Assembly (NCBI GenBank): GCA_039666455.1
Contig: JAVSLW010000029.1
Location: forward strand, 1-64,000
From: Methanobacterium sp.
GTDB taxonomy: Archaea > Methanobacteriota > Methanobacteria > Methanobacteriales > Methanobacteriaceae
DNA: 64,000 nt
Direction of reading: 5' to 3'
The position numbers were made by a program, and so were the translations under genes. Positions 27,620 through 36,560 of this stretch are shown here, piece by piece. The notes under the pieces were generated by a model. That model had not been told where the DNA came from. It saw only the letters and a list, made by a program, of their open reading frames with translations, and did no database searches. The stretch's first letter is position 1; each line of letters begins with the position of its first letter.

Positions 27620-28831
27620 ATGTTAAAAGATGTTCCAGTAAGATATTTTGGATGCACACACAGAGCAATTTCTCCAGAAGAAACCATAAAAAGGGTAAAA
27701 AATAAATTAAAAACTGCAGGAGTTACAAGAGTCGCTGAAATAACACATCTTGATAGAATAGGTATACCAGTTTATTCTGCAATAAGGCCATCTGCTGCAG
27801 AAGGTGCGGTGAGCATTTACGCCGGAAAAGGGGCTACCAAAGACCAGGCTAAAGCATCAGCCATGATGGAAGCATTTGAAAGGTACTCAGCTGAGCCCAA
27901 GGACTCACAGACAGAAAATAATTCAGTGTGCGGACTTTATGATGAAATGGAAAGATGTATTGATCCAGAATCTCTTATTCTACCTGAATTATCATTTGAT
28001 CCAAAAAAAATGGAACTGAGCTGGATAAAAGCTGTAAATATCAAAGACGACGAAGAATATTTGTTACCAGCAGACGCAGTTTTCCATCCTTATAATTGCA
28101 AAAACAATGCTAATTTATTTAAATCAAACACTAACGGCCTTGCATCAGGAAATAAAATAGAAGAGGCCATATTCCACGGCATTACTGAAGTTATTGAAAG
28201 GGATGCATGGAGCTTATTTGAAATTAAAAGAAATAAAGCAGCAGAGATAAACCTTGAAACTACCAGAAATCCTTTAATAAATGGAATTGTGGATAAATTC
28301 AAAAAAGCAGGGGTTGATATTAAAGCTCTTGATCTAACTTCTGACGTTGAAATGACCACAATAGCTGCTGTTTCTGATGATACTGTTTTAAAAGACCCTG
28401 CACTTTTAACTTTAGGTGTTGGAACTCATTTAGACCCTGAAATAGCCGTATTAAGGGCTTTGACTGAAGTAGCTCAAAGCAGGGCTACCCAGATCCACGG
28501 AACAAGGGAAGATACCACCCGTGCAGTTTTCATGAGAAAGGCAGGCTACGAAAGGATGAAAAGAATAAACAGGCACTGGTTTGGAGAATCAGAAGAAATA
28601 ATTGAACTGGATGAACTTAAAAACCAGTCAGGGAAATCATTTAAAGAAGATATAGAAACTTCAATGAAGTTATTAAAGAAAGCATACTTTGATAATGTTC
28701 TATTTGTGGACTTAACCCGGCCAGAAATAGAAATACCTGTAGTAAGGGTCATTATTCCAGGAATGGAAGTTTATTCAGTGGATCCAGACCGTGCAGGTAA
28801 AAGACTTCGAAGGTGCTTAAAATCACGTTAA
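27620..28831 (+). CDS. YcaO-type McrA-glycine thioamidation protein
   Basis: This 403-residue YcaO protein corresponds to methanogenesis marker protein 1, the ATP-dependent enzyme that converts a glycine of McrA to thioglycine in methyl-coenzyme M reductase. ATP-binding Glu-rich motifs are visible: AMMEAFERYSAEP, NGLASGNKIEEAIFHG followed by TEVIERDAW, and RALTEVAQSRATQIHG. It follows the M50 protease gene by 22 bp. TfuA, the usual helper, is not in this window. Assignment follows from similarity to the characterised Methanosarcina enzyme. Confidence 0.92.
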   Translation: MLKDVPVRYFGCTHRAISPEETIKRVKNKLKTAGVTRVAEITHLDRIGIPVYSAIRPSAAEGAVSIYAGKGATKDQAKASAMMEAFERYSAEPKDSQTENNSVCGLYDEMERCIDPESLILPELSFDPKKMELSWIKAVNIKDDEEYLLPADAVFHPYNCKNNANLFKSNTNGLASGNKIEEAIFHGITEVIERDAWSLFEIKRNKAAEINLETTRNPLINGIVDKFKKAGVDIKALDLTSDVEMTTIAAVSDDTVLKDPALLTLGVGTHLDPEIAVLRALTEVAQSRATQIHGTREDTTRAVFMRKAGYERMKRINRHWFGESEEIIELDELKNQSGKSFKEDIETSMKLLKKAYFDNVLFVDLTRPEIEIPVVRVIIPGMEVYSVDPDRAGKRLRRCLKSR

Positions 28832-28856
28832 AAGAGTACTGCACTGAATTTTAGCA

Positions 28857-28865
28857 TTTTTTTTT
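28857..28865 (+). terminator. oligo-T terminator after the YcaO gene
   Basis: Nine consecutive T residues lie about 25 bp after the stop, enough to act as an archaeal terminator. A short inverted repeat, CGAATTTTTAATTCG, follows at about 28873-28887. Confidence 0.5.
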
Positions 28866-28979
28866 AGGGTTTCGAATTTTTAATTCGTAAATATCAAAAT
28901 CTGTTGAAATTACAACACCAAAGAACAATTACAAATGCTCACAGAATCATAAAGATCTATGACTTTGAACTTCTATTTT

Positions 28980-31676
28980 TCATTTTAGAGAATTAAGTGC
29001 AAAATCAAGTGCTTCCCTCATATTTTCAGATTTTGGGCCGGCGCCTTGAGCAAGATTTGGTCTTCCACCTCCACCACCCCCAAGAATACCTGCAGCTTCT
29101 TTAATAATTTTGTTAATTTTAATACCTGATTCTATTGCCTTACAGGATGAAGTACCCACTATTTTACCATCTAAATTGCCTAAAAAAACCACATCAAATT
29201 CTCCATCATCATCAGTAAGGTCTAAAGCCATTTTCTGCAATTCTTCCATATCTGCATCGATCATATCTTCTAAGACATTTAAATTGCCAATTTTTTTGGC
29301 TTTACCCACTAATGTTTGCATTTTTAATGTGGCCATCTCCTCTTTAAGTCGCTTTATTTCATTTTTAAATGATTTCCATTCGCTGAAGAATCTGTCACAT
29401 GTCTTTGGAAGTTGTTGTGGTTCAACCTTGAAAATTGCAGCGCTTTCTTTTAACAAATTATCATTTGCCTGTGTTGCCTCAATCGCAGCAACACCAGCTG
29501 AAAATTCAATCCTTTCTACACCGTCCTGGATTCTTTCAGTTTTCGTTATTTTTATAAGTCCAATATCTCCTGTTCTGGCACAATGTGTTCCTGCACATGC
29601 CTGAACATCAATTCCATCCACCTGAACAGTCCGTATTGACATTCCTGGAACTACTCCCCCTTGATAAAGGATAAACCCGTATTTTTTCTCGGCTTCAGCC
29701 CGAGCCATCCAGTTAGTGAGCACTGGACGGTTCCCCATGACGTATCTGTTTGCAAGTAGTTCAATTTCCTGTAACTCCTCAGATTTTATCGGTTTGTAAT
29801 GAGAAATATCAATTCTGGACTTTTTAACGCCTTTTTGAGCCCCTGCCTGCCAAACATGGTCTCCTAAGACACATCTTGCAGCTGCAATTATCAGGTGTGT
29901 TGCAGTGTGATTTCGTGCTAAAGATTGCCTTCTTGAAAGCTCAATTTCACCTGAAATTATCTGGCCTTTGTAGGGATGCAATTTTTCAATATCTTCTTCA
30001 TTTACTCTGTGTAAAACGGTATTATTGACCTTTTCAGCATGTAGAACCTTTATTTTTTCACCACGGATTTCAAAATACCCTGTATCTGAGGGTTGGCCAC
30101 CACCTTCAGGATAGAAGATGGTCTGATCCAGTATAATATTATTTTCGTAAGTTCCAAGCACATGGGCTTCAAATCGGGTCTCATATGGGTTTTCATAGAA
30201 TAATAAATCTGTAGCTGGGAAATCAAGTTCAATTTCTGTTTTTTCTTCTTGAACTTCTTTTTCGTGTTCATTTGCAACTAAAGTATAGAAATTATCAGGT
30301 ACTTTTACCTTAAAATCTATCTTTTCTGCAATTTCCTTTGTAGTTTCTGGTGGAACTCCATGGGATTCGTAGAGTTCTTTAAGAGTTTCAAACGGCATTT
30401 CAAATTCATTTTTTTTTCTAAGTTTTTTTACACTTCTTTTAACAAGCTTTCTACCTTTTGAAACAGTTTTAAGATATCTTTTATCTTCTAAAGTGATGAT
30501 ATTGAGTATATGATCTTGATGTTGCTTAATTTCAGGATATGTTTTTGATAAAAAATCAAGCTGTATTTTCATTATATCTGCAAGGGATTCTTTAAGTCCA
30601 AGGTCTTTTATGAAGCGAATTGTTCTTCGAAGCACCAGTCTTGCCAGATATCCTTCTTTAACATTTGATGGGATTACACCATCAGCTAACATGAATGCCA
30701 GGCATCTTGTGTGGTCTGCAATTATATATATTGCTTCCATTGGTTTTGTGGCTTCTTCAAGCTCTTTTAATGAAATATTGAGTCTTTGAGCGACATTTGT
30801 TCGTAGTGTTCTAAGGTCTGCAAAGGTTTCAATATCCATCATTCCTGCAAGGAGAGCATTTTCTGCCAATATCTTTTCATCTACTTCAACTGTGGCTAAT
30901 TCCTTTAATTCATCTATTACAGGACCAAATGAAGCATCATAAGCTGTTGGAGTCCCCTGTGAGATCCAGGCAAATCTTTCAAGTCCATATCCAGTATCAA
31001 CAATTGTTAGCGGAATTTCTTCAAGCTTTCCACCCGGTAATGTTTTGTATTTTATAAAAACAAGTGTTGCAAGTTCCACTCCCCTCACACAAACTTCATA
31101 GCATGGACCTGCATTTCCTCCACCTTCCCACCATGATTCAATATAAGTAATTTCTTCTGGATTGATTCCAATATGTTTGATAAAGTCATAGCAGTATTTT
31201 ATGGTCTCATTTTCCCAGTAAATGTACTCTTTTTTAGAATTAAATGCGTGATGTCCGCCCATTGTAAAGCAGGTCATGTGTCTGCCGGTTCTTCCGACAT
31301 TATCCACATCATTAAGCCTAATTGAAGGTTGTGCAACTACTAATGGGTTTGCAGGTGGATCCACTGCTCCTGATGTTATCCACGGCTGAAAATTATAAAT
31401 TGATGCGCCTACTAAAAAAACATCGTCTCTCCATCGCTTTGCAAGAACAGGATATCTTTTTATGGGTGTATGGTTGTTTCTTTCAAAAAATTTCATGAAA
31501 GTGTTTTGAATATCGTAGAGGTCATATTTTTTATCTGTTGCTGGATTTCCAATGAATTCATATTTATCGCAGGGTGCGTCTCCGCATGTGTTTCTATCAA
31601 GGATAGACCAGAAATCGTTTCCACATGTAACACAGGTTTTTTTAGTAAATCCAAGTTCTTCAAGCTGGCGAGACAT
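28980..31676 (-). CDS. alaS: alanyl-tRNA synthetase
   Basis: This protein of about 898 residues is the archaeal form of AlaRS. It begins with the archaea-specific segment MSRQLEELGFTKKTCVTCGN, followed by the class II catalytic core (RWRDDVFLVGASIYNFQPW region), the editing domain with zinc ligands HTATHLIIAAARC and CAGTHCARTGDIG, and a C-terminal domain ending GGGGGGRPNLAQGAG. The ATG at 31676 fits other archaeal starts better than a TTG three codons upstream. It lies just downstream of the rpl12 terminator on the same strand. Confidence 0.97.
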   Translation of the reverse strand: MSRQLEELGFTKKTCVTCGNDFWSILDRNTCGDAPCDKYEFIGNPATDKKYDLYDIQNTFMKFFERNNHTPIKRYPVLAKRWRDDVFLVGASIYNFQPWITSGAVDPPANPLVVAQPSIRLNDVDNVGRTGRHMTCFTMGGHHAFNSKKEYIYWENETIKYCYDFIKHIGINPEEITYIESWWEGGGNAGPCYEVCVRGVELATLVFIKYKTLPGGKLEEIPLTIVDTGYGLERFAWISQGTPTAYDASFGPVIDELKELATVEVDEKILAENALLAGMMDIETFADLRTLRTNVAQRLNISLKELEEATKPMEAIYIIADHTRCLAFMLADGVIPSNVKEGYLARLVLRRTIRFIKDLGLKESLADIMKIQLDFLSKTYPEIKQHQDHILNIITLEDKRYLKTVSKGRKLVKRSVKKLRKKNEFEMPFETLKELYESHGVPPETTKEIAEKIDFKVKVPDNFYTLVANEHEKEVQEEKTEIELDFPATDLLFYENPYETRFEAHVLGTYENNIILDQTIFYPEGGGQPSDTGYFEIRGEKIKVLHAEKVNNTVLHRVNEEDIEKLHPYKGQIISGEIELSRRQSLARNHTATHLIIAAARCVLGDHVWQAGAQKGVKKSRIDISHYKPIKSEELQEIELLANRYVMGNRPVLTNWMARAEAEKKYGFILYQGGVVPGMSIRTVQVDGIDVQACAGTHCARTGDIGLIKITKTERIQDGVERIEFSAGVAAIEATQANDNLLKESAAIFKVEPQQLPKTCDRFFSEWKSFKNEIKRLKEEMATLKMQTLVGKAKKIGNLNVLEDMIDADMEELQKMALDLTDDDGEFDVVFLGNLDGKIVGTSSCKAIESGIKINKIIKEAAGILGGGGGGRPNLAQGAGPKSENMREALDFALNSLK

Positions 31677-31734
31677 GGTAATCAATGATAAAATTTATTA
31701 AACTTCAAAATAGTGTAATTAAAATAAAAAAATA

Positions 31735-31758
31735 AAAAAGCCAGTTTTCTGGCTTTTT
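31735..31758 (-). terminator. strong hairpin terminator of the L11-L1-L10-L12 operon
   Basis: A perfect 10-bp inverted repeat (AAAAAGCCAG / CTGGCTTTTT) with a 4-nt loop lies 9 bp after the rpl12 stop. In the minus-strand RNA it is followed by TTATTTTTTTATTTT. It looks like a bacterial intrinsic terminator and cleanly separates rpl12 from alaS. Strong stem-loops of this kind are unusual in archaea, where a T tract alone is often enough. Confidence 0.8.
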
Positions 31759-31766
31759 GCCTGAAA

Positions 31767-32075
31767 TTATCCAAAGAGGGCGCCGAGACCTGCTGCGGCT
31801 TCTTCCTCTTTTTCTTCTTCTTTTTCTTCCTCTTCTTCTTCCTCTTCTACCTTTTCTTCTGCTGCTGGAGCTGCCGCACCTGTTGCTGGAGCTGCTGCTA
31901 CTGCTGTTTTTTCCATTGCTTCTTCAATGTCCACTTCTTCAAGTGCTGCAATCAATGCTTTTACTCTTGCATCGTCTACTTCTGCTCCTGCTGCTTCTAA
32001 GACCTTTGTTACATTTCCTTCGTTAATTTCCTGACCTGTTGTGTGCAATAACATTGCTGCGTATATATATTCCAT
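31767..32075 (-). CDS. rpl12: large-subunit ribosomal stalk protein L12 (P1)
   Basis: This 102-residue protein is the archaeal P1/L12 stalk protein. The N-terminal dimerisation helix begins MEYIYAAMLLH. An Ala-rich hinge and a very acidic EEE/KEEE run follow, then the factor-binding tail AAAGLGALFG. The ATG at 32075 is preferred: GAGGTGATC lies just upstream and family members begin with MEYIY. It is the last gene of the ribosomal operon and is followed by the terminator hairpin. Confidence 0.97.
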   Translation of the reverse strand: MEYIYAAMLLHTTGQEINEGNVTKVLEAAGAEVDDARVKALIAALEEVDIEEAMEKTAVAAAPATGAAAPAAEEKVEEEEEEEEKEEEKEEEAAAGLGALFG

Positions 32076-32114
32076 CATGATCACCTCATAAATTAAAATT
32101 TATTTAAACTAATT

Positions 32115-33116
32115 TTAGCCGAACAGGGCACCTAACCCTGCTGCAGCTTCTTCCTCTTTTTCTTCTTCCTCTTCTTCTTCCTCTTTTTCTACTTCTTCTT
32201 TTTCTTCTTTAACTTCAACAGCCTTGGGGCGTGATTTCAGTTTTTCCAGAAGTTCGTTGTCAAGCACTTCTTCATTTTTAGATGCTAATTCAGATGCTAA
32301 TGCTAACATCTGTGAGTAAGCTCTGGATAACAATAAATCGGTTGTTTTTGATGTGAGTATCGATGCATTTAATGCAAGATTCAATGCTTTAGTTGCAGCA
32401 TTCTGTATAATAAGTGGCATAGCTTCCTTAGTGTATATAGATGCATTTACTGATAGATTCAATGCTTGAGAGAACGCTTTCTGTATGTCAGATAATGTTT
32501 TCTCTTCATCTACAGTTAAAAGGTCAGATGTGTACACTGTTTTATCTTCATACGCCGCTATTAAGTCAATACCCACTTCCATTGGCTCGATTTCGAGTCT
32601 TGTAAGAATACCTGCCACATCTCGAGGAACTACTTCTCCTTCAGCAACAATTACCTTATCCTTGGTTATGACAATTTTTCCTTTATCAATTTTGGCAGGG
32701 ATACCCACCTTTTGAAGTTCTCCAAGAATAGGGCCTGGTTTAAAAGCAGTATCACCTTTGGGAACTACAATGTCAGAAGGAGCTATACTTCCTGCTTTTG
32801 CTGGTGCAGCAGTTTTACTGGCTTCAAGAATCTTATAAAGCTTAAATGGATTCATATCTGTAAAGATCAATGCGGGTTGACCAGTCATATAATCTCCAAG
32901 TGCAGCTATATTATCTTTTTCAGATTCGCTTAAAGCCAGGCTCATTAATGTCTTTCTGGACATTTTAATTGTGGTGTCCTTCAGGTTTCTTCTCATTTTC
33001 TGGAGCTGGGGAGCTGGTATATCTGCCAGATTGGCCATACCCACTACACCGTGGCTTTTTATAAGTTCTTTGAGGTTTTGAACCTCTTCCTTTTTCCATT
33101 CAGCAACATGAGCCAT
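32115..33116 (-). CDS. rpl10: large-subunit ribosomal protein L10 (P0)
   Basis: This 333-residue protein is archaeal L10/P0. It has the rRNA-binding domain (about 1-105), the insertion domain (about 110-190), helices that bind L12 dimers, and an acidic tail ending in the same AAAGLGALFG as L12, as is normal for stalk proteins. Its start overlaps the L1 stop by one base (TAATG), showing translational coupling. Confidence 0.97.
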   Translation of the reverse strand: MAHVAEWKKEEVQNLKELIKSHGVVGMANLADIPAPQLQKMRRNLKDTTIKMSRKTLMSLALSESEKDNIAALGDYMTGQPALIFTDMNPFKLYKILEASKTAAPAKAGSIAPSDIVVPKGDTAFKPGPILGELQKVGIPAKIDKGKIVITKDKVIVAEGEVVPRDVAGILTRLEIEPMEVGIDLIAAYEDKTVYTSDLLTVDEEKTLSDIQKAFSQALNLSVNASIYTKEAMPLIIQNAATKALNLALNASILTSKTTDLLLSRAYSQMLALASELASKNEEVLDNELLEKLKSRPKAVEVKEEKEEVEKEEEEEEEEKEEEAAAGLGALFG

Positions 33117-33754
33117 TAAATCACCCTCGCTACTGGACCCATGGTTGTTTTAATATACATGGATTTTATCTGGTTTCTTCCTTTCTCCAGTTTTCTATCC
33201 AGTATTCCAAGCACAGCTTCAATATTATCTCCAATCTGTTCATCTTCCATATCCTGAGAACCAACAATTGCCTGGATAACTGGCTGATCCTTTATTCTTA
33301 CTTTTACGGTATTTGCAAGTCTTTCCAATATTGGATCTGGTTTTACAGTGGCGGGAACTGGTTTTGGCATCTTTTTTCGAGGCCCAAGAACAGGTCCTAA
33401 AAATCTACCAACAAGTGGCATCATATCAGCTTGAGCAACGAAAAATGTGTATTCGTTGGCCAATTTTTTGGCAGCTTTACGGTCTTTTCCCAGATCTTCC
33501 AAATCAGCTTTGGTAATTATAAGATCTGCACCTGCATTTTTGGCCTGAACTGCCAGTTCACCATCTGCGATAACGGCAATTTTAATGCCTTTTCCGCGTC
33601 CATTTGGAAGGAAGACTTCTTCATCAAATCTGTTTTCTGGTTTTTTCACGTCTAAATCTTTAATGTTAATGATAACATCTATAGACTGTGTGAAGTTTCT
33701 CGGCATGGATTCACTCTTAGCCTTCTTCACCGCTTCCAATATCTCCTGATTCAT
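33116..33754 (-). CDS. rpl1: large-subunit ribosomal protein L1
   Basis: This 212-residue protein is ribosomal L1; the conserved region near GRFLGPVLGPRKKMPKPVP (about 117-135) is intact. Archaeal L1 binds the L1 stalk of 23S rRNA and represses its own operon by binding an mRNA mimic. The ATG at 33754 has GGAGG with 6 bp spacing; a TTG one codon upstream is less likely. A 9-bp hairpin lies directly upstream of the ribosome site. Confidence 0.97.
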   Translation of the reverse strand: MNQEILEAVKKAKSESMPRNFTQSIDVIINIKDLDVKKPENRFDEEVFLPNGRGKGIKIAVIADGELAVQAKNAGADLIITKADLEDLGKDRKAAKKLANEYTFFVAQADMMPLVGRFLGPVLGPRKKMPKPVPATVKPDPILERLANTVKVRIKDQPVIQAIVGSQDMEDEQIGDNIEAVLGILDRKLEKGRNQIKSMYIKTTMGPVARVI

Positions 33755-33766
33755 CAAATTCCTCCA

Positions 33767-33790
33767 TGAACTTTTTTTGTGAAAAGTTCA
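33767..33790 (-). promoter_or_regulatory. hairpin in the L11-L1 intergenic leader
   Basis: A perfect 9-bp inverted repeat (TGAACTTTT / AAAAGTTCA) with a 6-nt loop lies immediately upstream of the rpl1 GGAGG site in the 92-bp gap between L11 and L1. Its position suggests control of L1 translation or RNA processing; autogenous control by L1 is known in methanogens, but I cannot match this hairpin to the known L1 target structure. Confidence 0.5.
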
Positions 33791-33846
33791 AAGTATTGTG
33801 GTTTAAACCAAACGGATTTTTTGGTTAATTAATAATATTATAAAAT

Positions 33847-34326
33847 TTATTGTAACTGTTCGTCGTATAATCCTTCACTAATCTCTTTTTGAACGATTTT
33901 AGGGTCTTTACCATCTACAGTTAACCCCATGCTCACACAGGTTCCAATAACCTCTTTTGCAGCCATTTTGTAATCGTTTGAAAGCAGTGCATCGAACTTC
34001 ATCCTGGCGATTTTAAGTGTCTGTTCTATGGATAGATCTGCAACTTTATCCATTCCAGGATCCTGAGAACCTTTTTCAATATTTAGTTCATCTAATATAA
34101 GTGCAGTTGTTGGTGGTGTACCTACTTTAACTTCAAATTCTTTTGTTCCCACATCTACTATGATTTTTACTGGAACTTTAATACCTGCAAAATCATTAGT
34201 TTTGCTGTTTATCTGCTCTACAACCTGCATCATATTAATACCAAGCGGTCCGATTGCAGGGCCCAATGGGGGTCCAGGTGTTGCTTTTCCGCCTTCAATG
34301 AGAATCTCTACTGTTTCTTTAGCCAT
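33847..34326 (-). CDS. rpl11: large-subunit ribosomal protein L11
   Basis: This 159-residue protein is L11, with the Pro-rich N-terminal motif KATPGPPLGPAIGPLGINM and the C-terminal rRNA-binding domain (LKIARMKFDALLSNDYKMAAKEVIGTCVSMGLTV region). It forms the base of the GTPase-associated stalk. AGGAGGC precedes the ATG, which overlaps the Spt5 stop by one base. Confidence 0.97.
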   Translation of the reverse strand: MAKETVEILIEGGKATPGPPLGPAIGPLGINMMQVVEQINSKTNDFAGIKVPVKIIVDVGTKEFEVKVGTPPTTALILDELNIEKGSQDPGMDKVADLSIEQTLKIARMKFDALLSNDYKMAAKEVIGTCVSMGLTVDGKDPKIVQKEISEGLYDEQLQ

Positions 34327-34769
34327 TAATCTGCCTCCTTCTGAATTAATCTTATCTGGTCACCTTTGACTGTAACCGGGATGGGAATCGCAGCTTCGAT
34401 TAGCTCTAAAACTACTTCTTCCTTTGATTCATCTGTTCTAACTACTTTAGCCTTTTCACCTTTGAAAGGACCAGATATAAGCTCTACAATGCTTCCTTTT
34501 TTAACAGAAACTATAATGGGCTCTGGTTTTAAAAAGCTTTTAATTTCTTCAAAGGAAATTTCACCTTCAATTGAACCCCTTAAATTTGGGACTTTAAATG
34601 CAGGATCCTGCATGTCAAGCTTAGATGAAGACTCAACTAAGATGTAGCCCCTTAAATTGTCTGGAACAAGTATTGAAGTGATTTCAATGTCACTGTTTCT
34701 GACATTTCTTGAAAGCAATTTTGCAACGTTTTTTTCCTGTCCTACAAGGGTTCTTAATGCATATATCAA
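34326..34769 (-). CDS. spt5: transcription elongation factor Spt5 (NusG homologue)
   Basis: This 147-residue protein has the NGN domain (IYALRTLVGQEKNVAKLLS at the start) and a C-terminal KOW domain (KKGSIVELISGPFKGEKAKVV, about 90-110). With Spt4 it clamps RNA polymerase and links transcription to translation. It starts with TTG, judged from family alignment and the GTGAT site 4 bp upstream; no ATG fits. The L11 gene is coupled by a one-base overlap. Confidence 0.95.
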   Translation of the reverse strand: MIYALRTLVGQEKNVAKLLSRNVRNSDIEITSILVPDNLRGYILVESSSKLDMQDPAFKVPNLRGSIEGEISFEEIKSFLKPEPIIVSVKKGSIVELISGPFKGEKAKVVRTDESKEEVVLELIEAAIPIPVTVKGDQIRLIQKEAD

Positions 34770-34815
34770 ATTATCACTTACCTAACGGGCTATTAAAGCA
34801 GTAAATCAATGAAAA

Positions 34816-35001
34816 TTATATATAACCTAATAGTTGAGCAATTAAAGTTATTATAAATCCCATTATACCTATTATGATAACTCCTATTCCTGTAATCTTT
34901 GCTACATTTTTATATTCTTCTCTTTCTGGCTTTTTAGATACGTGCAGAACTCTCCTGCACTGTTTTATAAACTGGGAAGTAGTTTCCTTATTCAAACTCA
35001 T
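34816..35001 (-). CDS. secE: protein translocase SecE/Sec61-gamma
   Basis: This 61-residue protein has an amphipathic N-terminal helix (FIKQCRRVLHVSKKPEREEYK) and one C-terminal membrane segment, the standard SecE/Sec61-gamma layout. It holds the SecY channel together. Its position between ftsZ and spt5 is the conserved archaeal gene order. Confidence 0.95.
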   Translation of the reverse strand: MSLNKETTSQFIKQCRRVLHVSKKPEREEYKNVAKITGIGVIIIGIMGFIITLIAQLLGYI

Positions 35002-35187
35002 AAAAATACCTGCTTAAAATTTATTAAAGAACAAGTTACTAAATTATTTGAGAATAATGTGTTTGCTGGTTATTCTATATAAAATAGTTTATTTGATCTA
35101 TGAATTTATAAACCTTTCCATTTATAGATAAGGCGAACTAACAAGATGGAGAAAATCAATGGCGTTTTTTAAAATTAATATTTATAA

Positions 35188-36339
35188 TTAGAAAACACCG
35201 TCTATAAACTCTTCTAAAGCTGATTCAGGAACTGCATCCTCTTTTTTTTCTTCAATATGCTCACGTTCAACCGGAACACCGAAGATATGGGGAGATTTCA
35301 CACCAGCAACTACAATAGTTGTACGGATAACATTTTGAAGGTCTTCCTGGATCTGTGTACCCCAGATTATGTTAGCATCTGGATCGAGTTCATCCGCCAC
35401 AATCTGAACAATTTTTTCGGCTTCGTGCAGTGTCATATCTGAGCTCCCAGAAATGTTTATCAGTGCACCCTTGGCATTAGAGATGTCCAGATCAAGTAAC
35501 GGACTGTTTAAAGCCTCGTGAACAGATTCTATTGCCCTGTCACCAGATTCAGATTCACCCATACCGATCATTGCCATTCCAGAGCCTTTCATTATGCTTC
35601 TTATGTCTGCAAAGTCAAGGCTCACAAGACCGGGTTTAGTTATAAGTTCAGTTATTCCTTTTACAGCTCTTCCCAGAAGTTCGTCTGTCACCATAAAAGC
35701 CTTATTTATGGGTAAATTAGGTGCAACTTCAAGTAACTTATCGTTAGGTATCACAATAACTGTGTCTGCTGCATTCTGGAGCTTTTCAAGCCCGTTTTCA
35801 GCATTTTCCCTTCTTCTAAGTCCTTCAGCACTGAAAGGCATTGTTGATACCGCAATTGTTAGTGCACCAATCTTTTTGGCTAATTTTGCAATTACAGGGG
35901 CAGAACCTGTTCCAGTACCTCCCCCAAGACCGCAAGTTACAAAAACCATATCCGCTCCATCCAGCCTTTCTTTTATTGCTTCTTCACTTTCTTCAGCGCA
36001 TTCTTCGCCTATTTCAGGTATTCCACCTGCGCCTAATCCTCCACATGTTGCTTTACCTATGAGTATCTTCTGATGGGAATTTGAGTAGAAAAGATCCTGT
36101 GCATCTGTATTTATAGCAATGGTATCTGCGCCTTCGATTCCTATTTCCATAAGCCTTGAAACTGTGTTATTTCCAGCCCCTCCAGTTCCAACAACGAATA
36201 TTTTGGCTCTGCTCTTTTCTATAATGTCTTTGAGGTCACTGTTAACATCTGAAACGTCGATACTGTTTTGAATGTCAGATGGCCTTTTCTCTCTTCTAAC
36301 TTCTGATTCTTTTAAGGTGTTATTTATAAGAGATTTCAA
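35188..36339 (-). CDS. ftsZ: cell division protein FtsZ
   Basis: This 383-residue protein is an archaeal FtsZ. The nucleotide-binding loop GTGGAGNNTVSRL (about 52-64) and tubulin signature GLGGGTGTGSAP (about 138-149) are intact. The C-terminal tail ends with ALEEFIDGVF, probably the partner-binding peptide. It begins with TTG preceded by GGGGGTAG. The secE gene lies about 190 bp downstream, leaving room for a separate promoter. Confidence 0.96.
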   Translation of the reverse strand: MKSLINNTLKESEVRREKRPSDIQNSIDVSDVNSDLKDIIEKSRAKIFVVGTGGAGNNTVSRLMEIGIEGADTIAINTDAQDLFYSNSHQKILIGKATCGGLGAGGIPEIGEECAEESEEAIKERLDGADMVFVTCGLGGGTGTGSAPVIAKLAKKIGALTIAVSTMPFSAEGLRRRENAENGLEKLQNAADTVIVIPNDKLLEVAPNLPINKAFMVTDELLGRAVKGITELITKPGLVSLDFADIRSIMKGSGMAMIGMGESESGDRAIESVHEALNSPLLDLDISNAKGALINISGSSDMTLHEAEKIVQIVADELDPDANIIWGTQIQEDLQNVIRTTIVVAGVKSPHIFGVPVEREHIEEKKEDAVPESALEEFIDGVF

Positions 36340-36560
36340 TTACTACCCCCACAGCCAATGTTTTAAATAATGTTTATGCTATTGTATTAACTTATATTTA
36401 AAACCAGCGATTGTTTCAGTGATAATTCATTATCTTGCAAACAATTTTTTAGTTTTATCATTATATGTCATAAAATTTTGTCTGATCTTGATTTAGTCTA
36501 TGGTACATTAATAGTCTTTGATTATATTGATTATATAGGTCATGATGAATTTATTTGACA

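Noticed and set aside
31767..33116. Identical acidic C-terminal ends (AAAGLGALFG) of the L10 and L12 genes as a possible recent duplication
   Set aside because: A shared factor-binding tail is the normal feature of archaeal stalk proteins P0 and P1.
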